From contig JANXNT010001289.1 in NCBI GenBank assembly GCA_025353985.1, forward strand, positions 1-5,070: 5,070 nucleotides of DNA, in the 5' to 3' direction. The notes under the pieces are model-generated. The model worked only from the letters and a program-made list of their open reading frames with translations. It did not search any database and was not told where the DNA came from. Positions 1-5,036 of the stretch are shown in pieces. Numbering within the stretch: position 1 is the stretch's first letter; each line of letters starts with the position of its first letter. The translations under genes and the position numbers were made by a program. This DNA is from Limnoglobus sp. (GTDB taxonomy: Bacteria; Planctomycetota; Planctomycetia; Gemmatales; Gemmataceae).

Positions 1-1
1 G

Positions 2-172
2 CAGATTCACCGGCTCGTCCGGCAAGCCGATGGGACGTGGTTGTTAAAAGTGTTCCACGGCATCGAGGAGATATTTTCGCTCACTTCGCTGCCGATCGAA
101 ATTCCGCTCGCAAAAGTCTATCGCAACGTCACGTTTCCTGAAATCACACTGCCGCGCGGAGATACCCCATGA
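2..172 (+). CDS. Uma2 family endonuclease, C-terminal fragment (copy 1)
   Basis: This is the last 56 codons of a gene that begins before the window. The reading frame starts at base 2 (QIHRLVRQADGTW...) and ends at TGA 170-172. It matches the C-terminus of the next gene without gaps: 45 of 56 residues are identical, and by my count 143 of 172 bases (1-172 against 600-771). The matching part is the C-terminal beta-rich end of the Uma2/DUF820 fold and includes the shared FSLTSLPIEIPLA stretch. The catalytic core lies outside the window. The stop overlaps the next start as ATGA, so the two genes are probably co-transcribed and translationally coupled. Uma2 proteins have a PD-(D/E)XK nuclease-like fold and their biological role is not settled. 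The family call is by homology to the complete neighbour. Confidence 0.85.
   Translation, partial: QIHRLVRQADGTWLLKVFHGIEEIFSLTSLPIEIPLAKVYRNVTFPEITLPRGDTP
158..161 (+). promoter_or_regulatory. Shine-Dalgarno for Uma2 copy 2
   Basis: GGAG lies seven bases before ATG 169, inside the last codons of copy 1 (the Gly-Asp-Thr-Pro end). The same bases, GGAGATACCCCATGA, recur at the end of copy 2, so each copy carries the ribosome site and start codon for the next copy in its own 3' end. Confidence 0.65.
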
Positions 173-771
173 CGGCTTTACCCCAACGTAAACTGACGGC
201 CGAAGAGTATCTCGCCATCGAGCGAAACGCCGAGTTCAAAAGCGATTTTTACGATGGCGAAATGTACGCGATGGCCGGTGCCAGTATCGAACACAATCGA
301 GTCAAGGAAAATCTCACCTACGAGTTGAAGAGTCGCATGAGGGGTGGGCCATGCGAGTCCTTTTCAAGTGATCAAAGGGTACACATCAACCGTACTGGTC
401 TGTACACGTACCCCGATATTGTCGTCGTTTGCAATCCTATCGAGCGTGCAATTCACGACGCGAACACGATCGTCAATCCGCGTATCATCTTCGAAGTCTT
501 GTCGCCCTCGACAGAGCGATACGATCGTGATGTCAAGCTGCGACATTACGGTCAAATCGAGTCATTGCAGGAGTACATTCTCGTCTCGCAGGACGTACCG
601 CAGATTCACCGGCTCGTTCGACAAACTGACGGGACGTGGTCGCTAAAAGTGTTCCACGGTATTCAGGATACATTTTCGCTGACGTCGCTTCCAATCGAAA
701 TTCCGCTTGCAGATGTGTATTACAACATTGAGTTTCCCGAAATCGCACTGCCGCACGGAGATACCCCATGA
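169..771 (+). CDS. Uma2 family (DUF820) PD-(D/E)XK endonuclease-like protein (copy 2)
   Basis: This 200-residue protein has the usual length and motif order of Uma2/DUF820. The N-terminal LTAEEYLAIE is at 9-18, DGEMYAMAGAS at 29-39 and EHNRV at 41-45. The LYTYPD motif ends in Asp83 and EVLSPSTE starts at Glu109; these are the probable metal-binding acidic residues of the PD-(D/E)XK fold. Leu111 stands where the motif lysine would be, as is common in this family, and Lys123 is a candidate replacement. The C-terminal IEIPLADVY (176-184) is also typical. The start is ATG 169, supported by GGAG seven bases upstream and by overlap with the stop of copy 1. The protein has no signal peptide or membrane segment and should be cytoplasmic. 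Nuclease activity is inferred from the fold, and target and pathway are unknown. The gene is intact. Confidence 0.9.
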   Translation: MTALPQRKLTAEEYLAIERNAEFKSDFYDGEMYAMAGASIEHNRVKENLTYELKSRMRGGPCESFSSDQRVHINRTGLYTYPDIVVVCNPIERAIHDANTIVNPRIIFEVLSPSTERYDRDVKLRHYGQIESLQEYILVSQDVPQIHRLVRQTDGTWSLKVFHGIQDTFSLTSLPIEIPLADVYYNIEFPEIALPHGDTP

Positions 772-794
772 CGGCCGAAGGGTAACTGGTCATC
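768..794 (+). pseudogene. Remnant of a third Uma2 copy (start only)
   Basis: After copy 2, the sequence ATG ACG GCC GAA GGG TAA CTG GTC ATC reads MTAEG-stop-LVI. It aligns codon by codon with the start of copy 2 (MTA...EEYLAI) if eight codons (LPQRKLTA) are removed. The removed bases lie between two TGACGGC direct repeats in copy 2 (170-176 and 194-200), as expected for a slippage deletion. The Tyr14 codon TAT corresponds to TAA here. The ribosome site and ATG are intact, so a five-residue peptide could be translated. Similarity stops near 794, just before the end of the opposing lipoprotein gene at 801. The match is short, so chance similarity is not excluded. Confidence 0.55.
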
Positions 795-800
795 GCCAAA

Positions 801-1829
801 TCACCCCGCCACGTGGAAATCGACGGTCTTTCGCACTTTGCGGCCGTTAGCAGGGTCACGCACTTCGAACGTTAACGTGTACTTTCCGGGCTTCTCGGGG
901 ATCATCATCTCGAACTTCACGAAGAAGTCGTGGACTTGGCTTAACGTCACAATCGGTTTGCTGAAAGTCGTTTGTGTCTTGTCAGCTTGCTCGATCACTT
1001 TGCCGTTCGCGTCGTGGATTTGCAACGTGTGGACGAGCTTGGTTGTAAAGCCGTCGCTGCCTGTCGGCACCGAAGGCACGTTGCCAATCTCGACGTAAAG
1101 CGTTGCGATGCCACCGGGTAGGAAACGGTACCCGGCGGGAAGCGGTTCGTACATGCCGTACTGCACCACACTACCGACGAAACAGGTTTTTTTGACGATG
1201 AGCGGCGCGACTCGGGCAACCATGGCCGTGGCGTCTTCGAGGTAATTCATCAGCATCGCTGGGTCTTTCGGCGTGCCCCCGCTCAGGTCCGCGTTCTGTG
1301 CCTCGGCTGCTAATGGCAACAGTAACAGAAGTAGTTCTTGGTTCGGTTTGTCGAACCGCGCGAGATGATCGATTGCGGAATCTTGGCGATTATCCAAGTA
1401 CGAACGCAGTGCCGTGATCAGCGGCACATCGGGCACGGGGCCGCGCCGCGATTGTTGCCCTTGCAACATATTCGAAGCGAGTTCGAAGCGGTTCGGCTCT
1501 TCGAACTTCGGCGGCGCAGTCGGTGGCGTGGCCACCGTCTGTGTGGGCGTCGGCGGCACGACGATCCCTACATGGGTGCGTTCGACGACAATCGGCACAG
1601 TCGCATTTGCACTATCGTGGAGCGGAATCCGCTGGCCGGGCACGGCAACGAGTTCGGCGAAACGCGGCTTGGTTTGTGCGATTTGCGGTTCGGGAAGTGA
1701 CACAACGGGTGCGGTGGGCGTCGGCTTGGGCGCAGCGACGAACTTCGGCGTCAGACACCCGACTAGCGGGAGAAAACCCATCGCGATGACGATGGATTTC
1801 CAGTTCGACAGCGTGTGCGGAACGCCCAT
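801..1829 (-). CDS. Secreted lipoprotein of unknown function with C-terminal beta-sandwich-like domain
   Basis: This is a 342-residue protein. The N-terminus MGVPHTLSNWK followed by a hydrophobic run and LVGC (Cys25) is a type II signal peptide with a lipobox, so the mature protein should be lipid-anchored outside the cytoplasmic membrane. Residues 26-110 are low in structure and rich in Pro, Thr and Ala (for example PPTPTQTVATPP), consistent with a spacer. Residues 113-215 look alpha-helical and contain a six-leucine run at 166-171. Residues 225-342 alternate beta strands and end in EKPGKYTLTFEVRD and VRKTVDFHV, resembling an Ig/fibronectin-like sandwich. I do not recognise a named family. 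The start at 1829 is chosen for GAGG six bases upstream and because the lipobox then sits at the normal distance. The frame stays open upstream to 2291, but that extension overlaps a better-supported gene. It is probably the second gene of a unit with 1916-2131. Confidence 0.82.
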   Translation of the reverse strand: MGVPHTLSNWKSIVIAMGFLPLVGCLTPKFVAAPKPTPTAPVVSLPEPQIAQTKPRFAELVAVPGQRIPLHDSANATVPIVVERTHVGIVVPPTPTQTVATPPTAPPKFEEPNRFELASNMLQGQQSRRGPVPDVPLITALRSYLDNRQDSAIDHLARFDKPNQELLLLLLPLAAEAQNADLSGGTPKDPAMLMNYLEDATAMVARVAPLIVKKTCFVGSVVQYGMYEPLPAGYRFLPGGIATLYVEIGNVPSVPTGSDGFTTKLVHTLQIHDANGKVIEQADKTQTTFSKPIVTLSQVHDFFVKFEMMIPEKPGKYTLTFEVRDPANGRKVRKTVDFHVAG

Positions 1830-1835
1830 CCGGTA

Positions 1836-1839
1836 CCTC
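1836..1839 (-). promoter_or_regulatory. Shine-Dalgarno deciding the lipoprotein start
   Basis: On the minus strand GAGG lies six bases before ATG 1829-1827 (GAGGTACCGGATG). This supports a start just before the signal peptide rather than the upstream in-frame start at 2291. Confidence 0.6.
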
Positions 1840-1847
1840 GTCAGGCG

Positions 1848-1863
1848 TGCGCAGGTTTGCGCA
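1848..1863 (-). other. Intercistronic hairpin TGCGCA-N4-TGCGCA
   Basis: TGCGCA is repeated around a four-base loop (GGTT on plus, AACC on minus). Because TGCGCA is its own reverse complement, this forms a six-base-pair, mostly GC stem. It sits in the 86-base gap between the 71-residue gene and the lipoprotein gene, eight bases before the lipoprotein ribosome site in the direction of transcription. No T-run follows, so it is not a standard terminator. A role in mRNA processing or in tuning the downstream gene is possible but unproven. Confidence 0.3.
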
Positions 1864-1915
1864 GCGAGAGGGAAATACCCCCGTTGTTCGATCCGATCAA
1901 GGCGAATCGAAAACC

Positions 1916-2131
1916 TCACGCCGCCTTCATGCGGAACGGGCCGACAACGGTCCCGGTGCTCGATTTCAAGCTCGAAAGCTCGCGCAGTGTTTGTTGCAGC
2001 ACCGCGCCGACAACCGAACCCGGCTCGGATTGTCGCAGCAAGCTGGCGATCTCGGTGGCCGCCCACTGGAGTTCGACGCCATCGGTGGTCGGCGACGAGG
2101 GCACGTGAGACATACGCATGGTCGTGGTCAT
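1916..2131 (-). CDS. Small hypothetical protein (71 aa)
   Basis: This 71-residue protein begins MTTTMRMSHVPSS. The start at 2131 is supported by AAGGAGGT eight bases upstream, the strongest ribosome site in the window, and a possible promoter lies about 40 bases upstream. The codons favour G or C at the third position. Residues 19-54 (from VELQWAATEIASLLR to TLRELSSLK) look amphipathic and helical. The N-terminus is Ser/Thr/Pro-rich and the C-terminus (GPFRMKAA) is short and basic. There is no signal peptide, membrane segment or cysteine. I do not recognise a family; a small cytoplasmic regulatory or adaptor protein is one possibility. The lipoprotein gene follows 86 bases downstream on the same strand, so co-transcription is likely. 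The longer minus-strand frame through this region (part of 801-2291) is taken to be a shadow. Confidence 0.65.
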   Translation of the reverse strand: MTTTMRMSHVPSSPTTDGVELQWAATEIASLLRQSEPGSVVGAVLQQTLRELSSLKSSTGTVVGPFRMKAA

Positions 2132-2139
2132 AGCAGAGA

Positions 2140-2147
2140 ACCTCCTT
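2140..2147 (-). promoter_or_regulatory. Strong Shine-Dalgarno for the 71-aa gene
   Basis: Minus strand AAGGAGGT is followed by eight bases and ATG 2131-2129. This near-consensus site is the main reason for accepting the small gene and for choosing the first of its three clustered Met codons. Confidence 0.75.
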
Positions 2148-2169
2148 GTTCGATGCGGGTTGATTGCGG

Positions 2170-2198
2170 AGTATCGGGATTATTTTGCCGTGCGCCAA
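2170..2198 (-). promoter_or_regulatory. Candidate sigma70-type promoter for the minus-strand unit
   Basis: On the minus strand TTGGCG (2198-2193, four of six matches to TTGACA) is followed after 17 bases by GATACT (2175-2170, four of six matches to TATAAT). Transcription would start near 2163 and give a leader of about 30 bases before ATG 2131. The spacing is ideal and the boxes are only fair. Planctomycete promoter consensus is not well known to me. Confidence 0.33.
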
Positions 2199-2248
2199 GT
2201 CCAGTTTCGCGGGAGCCAATTCTGCTGGCGAGGCAGATTTGCACGTTG

Positions 2249-2254
2249 TAGAAT
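2249..2254 (+). promoter_or_regulatory. Possible -10 box for the antitoxin-like gene
   Basis: TAGAAT matches five of six bases of TATAAT and would place transcription start about 17 bases before ATG 2278. The hexamer 17 bases upstream (TGGCGA, 2226-2231) is a poor -35 box. This is the plus-strand half of the 146-base divergent region 2132-2277, which otherwise shows no clear operator-like palindrome. Confidence 0.22.
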
Positions 2255-2268
2255 GACGAAAACCAAAC

Positions 2269-2273
2269 GGAGG
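2269..2273 (+). promoter_or_regulatory. Shine-Dalgarno for the antitoxin-like gene
   Basis: GGAGG lies four bases before ATG 2278. The spacing is slightly short but much better than the 16 bases to the next in-frame ATG at 2290, so 2278 is preferred as the start. Confidence 0.55.
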
Positions 2274-2277
2274 AGCC

Positions 2278-2499
2278 ATGACGCCGACCATGACGGATTA
2301 CGGAATCGACCGACTCAGCGATGCGGACAAGATCGCACTTGCCCACGAGATACTGGGAAGCGTCGAGCAGGATTCGCAAATCAGCAACGAGTGGAAGCAA
2401 GAGATCGACCGCCGCCTGGATTCCCACGCCGCGAATCCGTATGCCGCAATCCCCTGGGAACGAGTCGAAGCCGCAACACTGGCTCGATTGAAAAAATGA
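2278..2499 (+). CDS. Addiction module component family protein (antitoxin-like, 73 aa)
   Basis: This 73-residue protein fits the 'putative addiction module component' family (TIGR02574 / unstable antitoxin-like PF09720) in length and motif order. An amphipathic helix, LSDADKIALAHEILGSVE, spans 13-30. It is followed by EWKQEIDRRLDSH at 38-50, NP at 53-54 and PWERV at 59-63, then a short basic C-terminal helix. In this family the gene usually precedes a ParE/RelE-type toxin, which the protein would bind and neutralise. Here the next 100 bases contain no toxin ORF and the following gene is a secreted protease, so this is a solitary copy. Solitary copies are common in planctomycetes and cyanobacteria, and antitoxin function is not shown. 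The protein is probably cytoplasmic. It is divergent from the minus-strand lipoprotein unit. Confidence 0.8.
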   Translation: MTPTMTDYGIDRLSDADKIALAHEILGSVEQDSQISNEWKQEIDRRLDSHAANPYAAIPWERVEAATLARLKK

Positions 2500-2524
2500 C
2501 TTTGCCAACACGTCTTCTGCCCAT

Positions 2525-2552
2525 TTGAAAACACTTCTATCATTCGTCGAAT
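2525..2552 (+). promoter_or_regulatory. Weak candidate promoter for the protease gene
   Basis: TTGAAA (2525-2530, five of six matches to TTGACA) is followed after 16 bases by TCGAAT (2547-2552, four of six matches, but lacking the conserved second A). An alternative -10 is TACACT at 2561-2566, without a good -35. The protease gene could also be read through from the antitoxin-like gene 100 bases upstream, since no terminator is visible between them. Confidence 0.22.
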
Positions 2553-2589
2553 CCGTTCGGTACACTGTGGAGTAATTATCGTTTTATTT

Positions 2590-2594
2590 AGGAG
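2590..2594 (+). promoter_or_regulatory. Shine-Dalgarno deciding the protease start
   Basis: AGGAG is five bases before ATG 2600 (AGGAGTGATTATG). The in-frame GTG at 2594 overlaps this site and so cannot use it, which fixes the start at 2600. Confidence 0.75.
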
Positions 2595-2599
2595 TGATT

Positions 2600-4918
2600 A
2601 TGCTTCGCTACCTCACACTCGCGGCGATTTGGATCGCGTCTACCAGTGCGGCTTTCGCGCAGACGCAATCGTTGCCGGCCGAATCGCTTCGGAAACTCAA
2701 GGCGGCGAGCGTTTACGTGAAGGTAACGATCGGCAAGTTCGGCGGGAGTGGCTCCGGTTTTCTCGTGAAGGCCGATGCCAATAGCGGACTGATTGTCACG
2801 AACGATCACGTCATCGAGCCGGGAATCTTGCGCATACTCGGCATCGCGGATCGGCCCGTGATCGATGTCGTATTCGAGAGCGGCCAGCCCAACGAGTGGA
2901 CTGCCCGCGCCGAGGTGATTGGCCGCGATCCGGAGCGGGACTTGGCGCTGTTGCGGGTGAAAGCCCTCAAGCCGTTGGCCGAACCGTTGACGATATCGGA
3001 CGACGTGGCGCTCCAAGAAACGATGTCGGTATACGTTTGCGGATTCCCCTTCGGCGAACTGCTTTCTGCCGGCGCTCGAAACCCAGAAATCAGCATCGGC
3101 ATCGCGAGCGTTTCGAGCATTCGGAAAGATGATCGCGGTCAATTGGCTGCGGTGCAACTCAACGGGGCGCTGAACCCCGGCAACAGTGGCGGCCCCGTGG
3201 TGACACCCGATGGGAAACTCGTCGGCGTGGCGGTGAAGACGGTGCGAGCCGCCGGTATCGGCATCGCGATTCCCGCAACGTTCGTCAAGGATCTCGTCGC
3301 GGGGCGCGTCTGCGAGCCGATGCTTTCCCAAAGCAAGGCATTCGCACTCCTCAAACGGTTGCAGATTGAAGTCTGGACCTCCGACCCGAACAATCGCGTC
3401 GCGTCGGTGAGCGTGTACGTCGCCCCCTCCGGCTTCGAGAAACCGCCGAGCGATGTCTCGAAGATGCCGAACGCGGAGATCCGGTTCTTGAGCCAGTCGA
3501 AGGACGCGACGCCACTTTTCAACAACACGATGGCGATGCCCGACGCGACGCACGTCTGGATGCAAACGGCTTGGAAAGATAAAGACAACGTGCAACGTTT
3601 CAGCCAGGTGCGGAAGGTTCGCATCCTCACCGTGGCCGATTTCGAGCTACTCGAAAAGTTGGCAATGCTCGACGATGAGGAAAGCACGCCCACGCCGCCA
3701 CCGCCGCCCAAACCCGCACCGCAAACGCCGCCCCTGCAACCCCCACCGCACCCCGTCGTACCCGAACCGATGCGGCCGAAGATTCCCGGCATTCCACCCG
3801 ACCTTCCTCCTCGCGCATACGTGCCACCGCCTGCGCCTGCGCCGGATAAAGGCATCATCGGGTTGGTCGTCGCGCCGACCGGCACGCGGTTGCCGCCGAT
3901 CGCAACGCGGCTTCCCCCGCTGCCGCCCGGTCAAATCAGTATGCTCGACGTCGATTCGCGATACCAAGAATTCGTCGGGAAGGAAGTCACGGTCGATCTG
4001 ATTTGCGCGGTCAATTCCGATCCGAAAGGCGCTTTGCCCCTCGCGTTTTCGCGTACGAAAAACGGTGAAATGCGCGAGATTCTGTCGATCACGACGGCGA
4101 AGTCCATCGGCGATTCGATGCGGCAGTTCGCCGGCAAGGAGATGGCCGTCCGTGCGCGCGGGAAAATCTGGCCATCCGCATCGGGAAATGGGCACAAATT
4201 CAGCATCGACGAGATCGGCCTCATCGCCATCGATGGGACCGTTCCGCACCGATTCAAGCGAGCCGAGGCACCGGCGACTGCGACGAATCCGATCTCGCTC
4301 CGCGCGTTCGCGGAAAAACTCGATCGGTCGGTCGGTACGACTCTATCGAACGCGCCCATTTACATGACCGGAATCTCGGACGAAATCGTCCAGACTTCGC
4401 TCGGTCAACGAACGCTCAAACGATTGCGGTTCACCGAAAACGATACGACGGCATCGAACCTTCGCGTGTACGTTCACGAAGACCTCGCCGCGAAGTTAGA
4501 GGAGAAATGGAAGTCGGGTAATCGTCCGCGAATCGCCGCTCGCCTCACGATTCTGGCGAACCGATGCGACACCACGTTGAAAACACTGATCTGTTCCACG
4601 ATGCAAATTTCACTGTACGACGAAGCGCGAAAGCAGATCGACTGGAAAGGCGACGGTTTGGAAATCGACAGCCTTCGCACCGCAGCGCCGGCGAATGTCG
4701 TTCTTCCCGCAAAAGTCGTAGATCCACTTCCGCAACCGACGCCAGAAGTTGCCGTCGCGAACCCGCAATTCGTCGTCGAATCTGGCAAATCGGTACTCGA
4801 GATTTTCGGGATCGTCGTCGCCGTAATGATGGCAATCGGTTTGGGTTACGGCGTCTATCACTTTAACAAGCCGAAGAAACCCGTACGAAGGAGTCGCCGG
4901 AATGATCGCCGGAATTAG
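2600..4918 (+). CDS. Secreted, membrane-anchored trypsin-like serine protease with proline-rich linker
   Basis: This 772-residue protein starts with a Sec signal peptide (about 1-20, AFA before Gln21). A chymotrypsin-fold protease domain of the HtrA/Trypsin_2 type follows at about 31-236. Its triad is His70 (TNDHV), Asp114 (ERDLALL) and Ser196 (NPGNSGGP), so it should be active on proteins outside the cytoplasmic membrane. No PDZ domain follows, unlike DegP/DegQ. Residues 247-345 look like a beta-rich domain. Residues 363-445 are strongly Pro-rich and probably extended. Residues 447-546 and 566-675 look like two related beta-barrel domains. A single membrane helix lies at about 733-753, followed by a basic tail (KPKKPVRRSRRNDRRN), giving an N-outside, C-inside topology. 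The Cys residues are 147, 238, 469, 656 and 665. The start is ATG 2600, not GTG 2594. Substrate and role (quality control or surface processing) are unknown. Confidence 0.9.
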   Translation: MLRYLTLAAIWIASTSAAFAQTQSLPAESLRKLKAASVYVKVTIGKFGGSGSGFLVKADANSGLIVTNDHVIEPGILRILGIADRPVIDVVFESGQPNEWTARAEVIGRDPERDLALLRVKALKPLAEPLTISDDVALQETMSVYVCGFPFGELLSAGARNPEISIGIASVSSIRKDDRGQLAAVQLNGALNPGNSGGPVVTPDGKLVGVAVKTVRAAGIGIAIPATFVKDLVAGRVCEPMLSQSKAFALLKRLQIEVWTSDPNNRVASVSVYVAPSGFEKPPSDVSKMPNAEIRFLSQSKDATPLFNNTMAMPDATHVWMQTAWKDKDNVQRFSQVRKVRILTVADFELLEKLAMLDDEESTPTPPPPPKPAPQTPPLQPPPHPVVPEPMRPKIPGIPPDLPPRAYVPPPAPAPDKGIIGLVVAPTGTRLPPIATRLPPLPPGQISMLDVDSRYQEFVGKEVTVDLICAVNSDPKGALPLAFSRTKNGEMREILSITTAKSIGDSMRQFAGKEMAVRARGKIWPSASGNGHKFSIDEIGLIAIDGTVPHRFKRAEAPATATNPISLRAFAEKLDRSVGTTLSNAPIYMTGISDEIVQTSLGQRTLKRLRFTENDTTASNLRVYVHEDLAAKLEEKWKSGNRPRIAARLTILANRCDTTLKTLICSTMQISLYDEARKQIDWKGDGLEIDSLRTAAPANVVLPAKVVDPLPQPTPEVAVANPQFVVESGKSVLEIFGIVVAVMMAIGLGYGVYHFNKPKKPVRRSRRNDRRN

Positions 4919-5036
4919 CCGCAACGCAGACTTTGCGAAGCGGAGCGCGTACGCCTCACCCGTCGCTGGCGATAGCCGAACCGCTAGTTTTGAAGTTGCG
5001 CTTTCCGTCGCGATGCACGGTACTTCTGAGCCGTAA
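4902..5036 (+). CDS. Possible small ORF (44 aa) overlapping the protease gene end
   Basis: ATG 4902 to TAA 5034-5036 encodes 44 residues (MIAGISRNADFAKRSAYASP...). AAGGAG lies eight bases before the ATG, at 4888-4893 inside the protease tail codons, and the ORF overlaps the protease stop by 17 bases, as in a coupled gene pair. There is no signal peptide, membrane segment or recognisable domain. The Lys/Arg-rich end of the protease reading frame readily produces purine-rich ribosome-like sites, so the site may be accidental. The minus strand is also open across this region. It could be a real small gene, or a start codon running into intergenic or repeat sequence. Confidence 0.35.
   Translation: MIAGISRNADFAKRSAYASPVAGDSRTASFEVALSVAMHGTSEP

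Larger units (their letters stand above)
1..771 (+). repeat. Tandem gene duplication of Uma2, period 599 bp
   Basis: Bases 1-172 align with 600-771 at a constant offset of 599 with no indels and about 83% identity. Many differences are at third positions, although 11 of 56 residues also differ. This indicates head-to-tail gene duplication followed by divergence under coding constraint, rather than a recent assembly duplicate. The array may extend upstream of the window. Confidence 0.85.

Noticed and set aside
772..803. Terminator between the convergent Uma2 and lipoprotein genes.
   Set aside because: Only 29 bases separate the two genes and I find no stable hairpin with a T-run on either strand.
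1187..1193. Run of seven T (A7 on the lipoprotein strand) as a programmed frameshift site.
   Set aside because: It encodes Lys-Lys in a continuous frame that leads into a sensible C-terminal domain, and I see no stimulatory structure, so frameshifting is not needed.
1414..2133. Plus-strand 239-codon frame opposite the lipoprotein and the 71-residue gene.
   Set aside because: It has a shadow-like composition (Arg/Ser/Gly-rich), no ribosome site, and lies opposite two genes with good start signals.
1830..2291. In-frame N-terminal extension of the lipoprotein (start at 2291, total 496 residues).
   Set aside because: It would bury the signal peptide and lipobox in the middle of a protein, has no good ribosome site, and conflicts with the 71-residue gene that has AAGGAGGT. 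GC-rich sequence keeps such frames open by chance.
2594..2599. GTG start for the protease, two codons upstream of ATG 2600.
   Set aside because: The GTG overlaps the AGGAG ribosome site, whereas ATG 2600 is five bases after it.
2588..3595. Minus-strand 335-codon frame opposite the protease domain.
   Set aside because: Its composition is unusually rich in Arg, His and Asp, it has no recognisable motif or ribosome site, and it lies opposite the conserved protease domain with its complete catalytic triad.
3686..3934. C-rich, repetitive-looking stretch as a DNA repeat or CRISPR-like array.
   Set aside because: It is explained by the Pro-rich linker of the protease (many CCN codons), with no regular repeat and spacer pattern.
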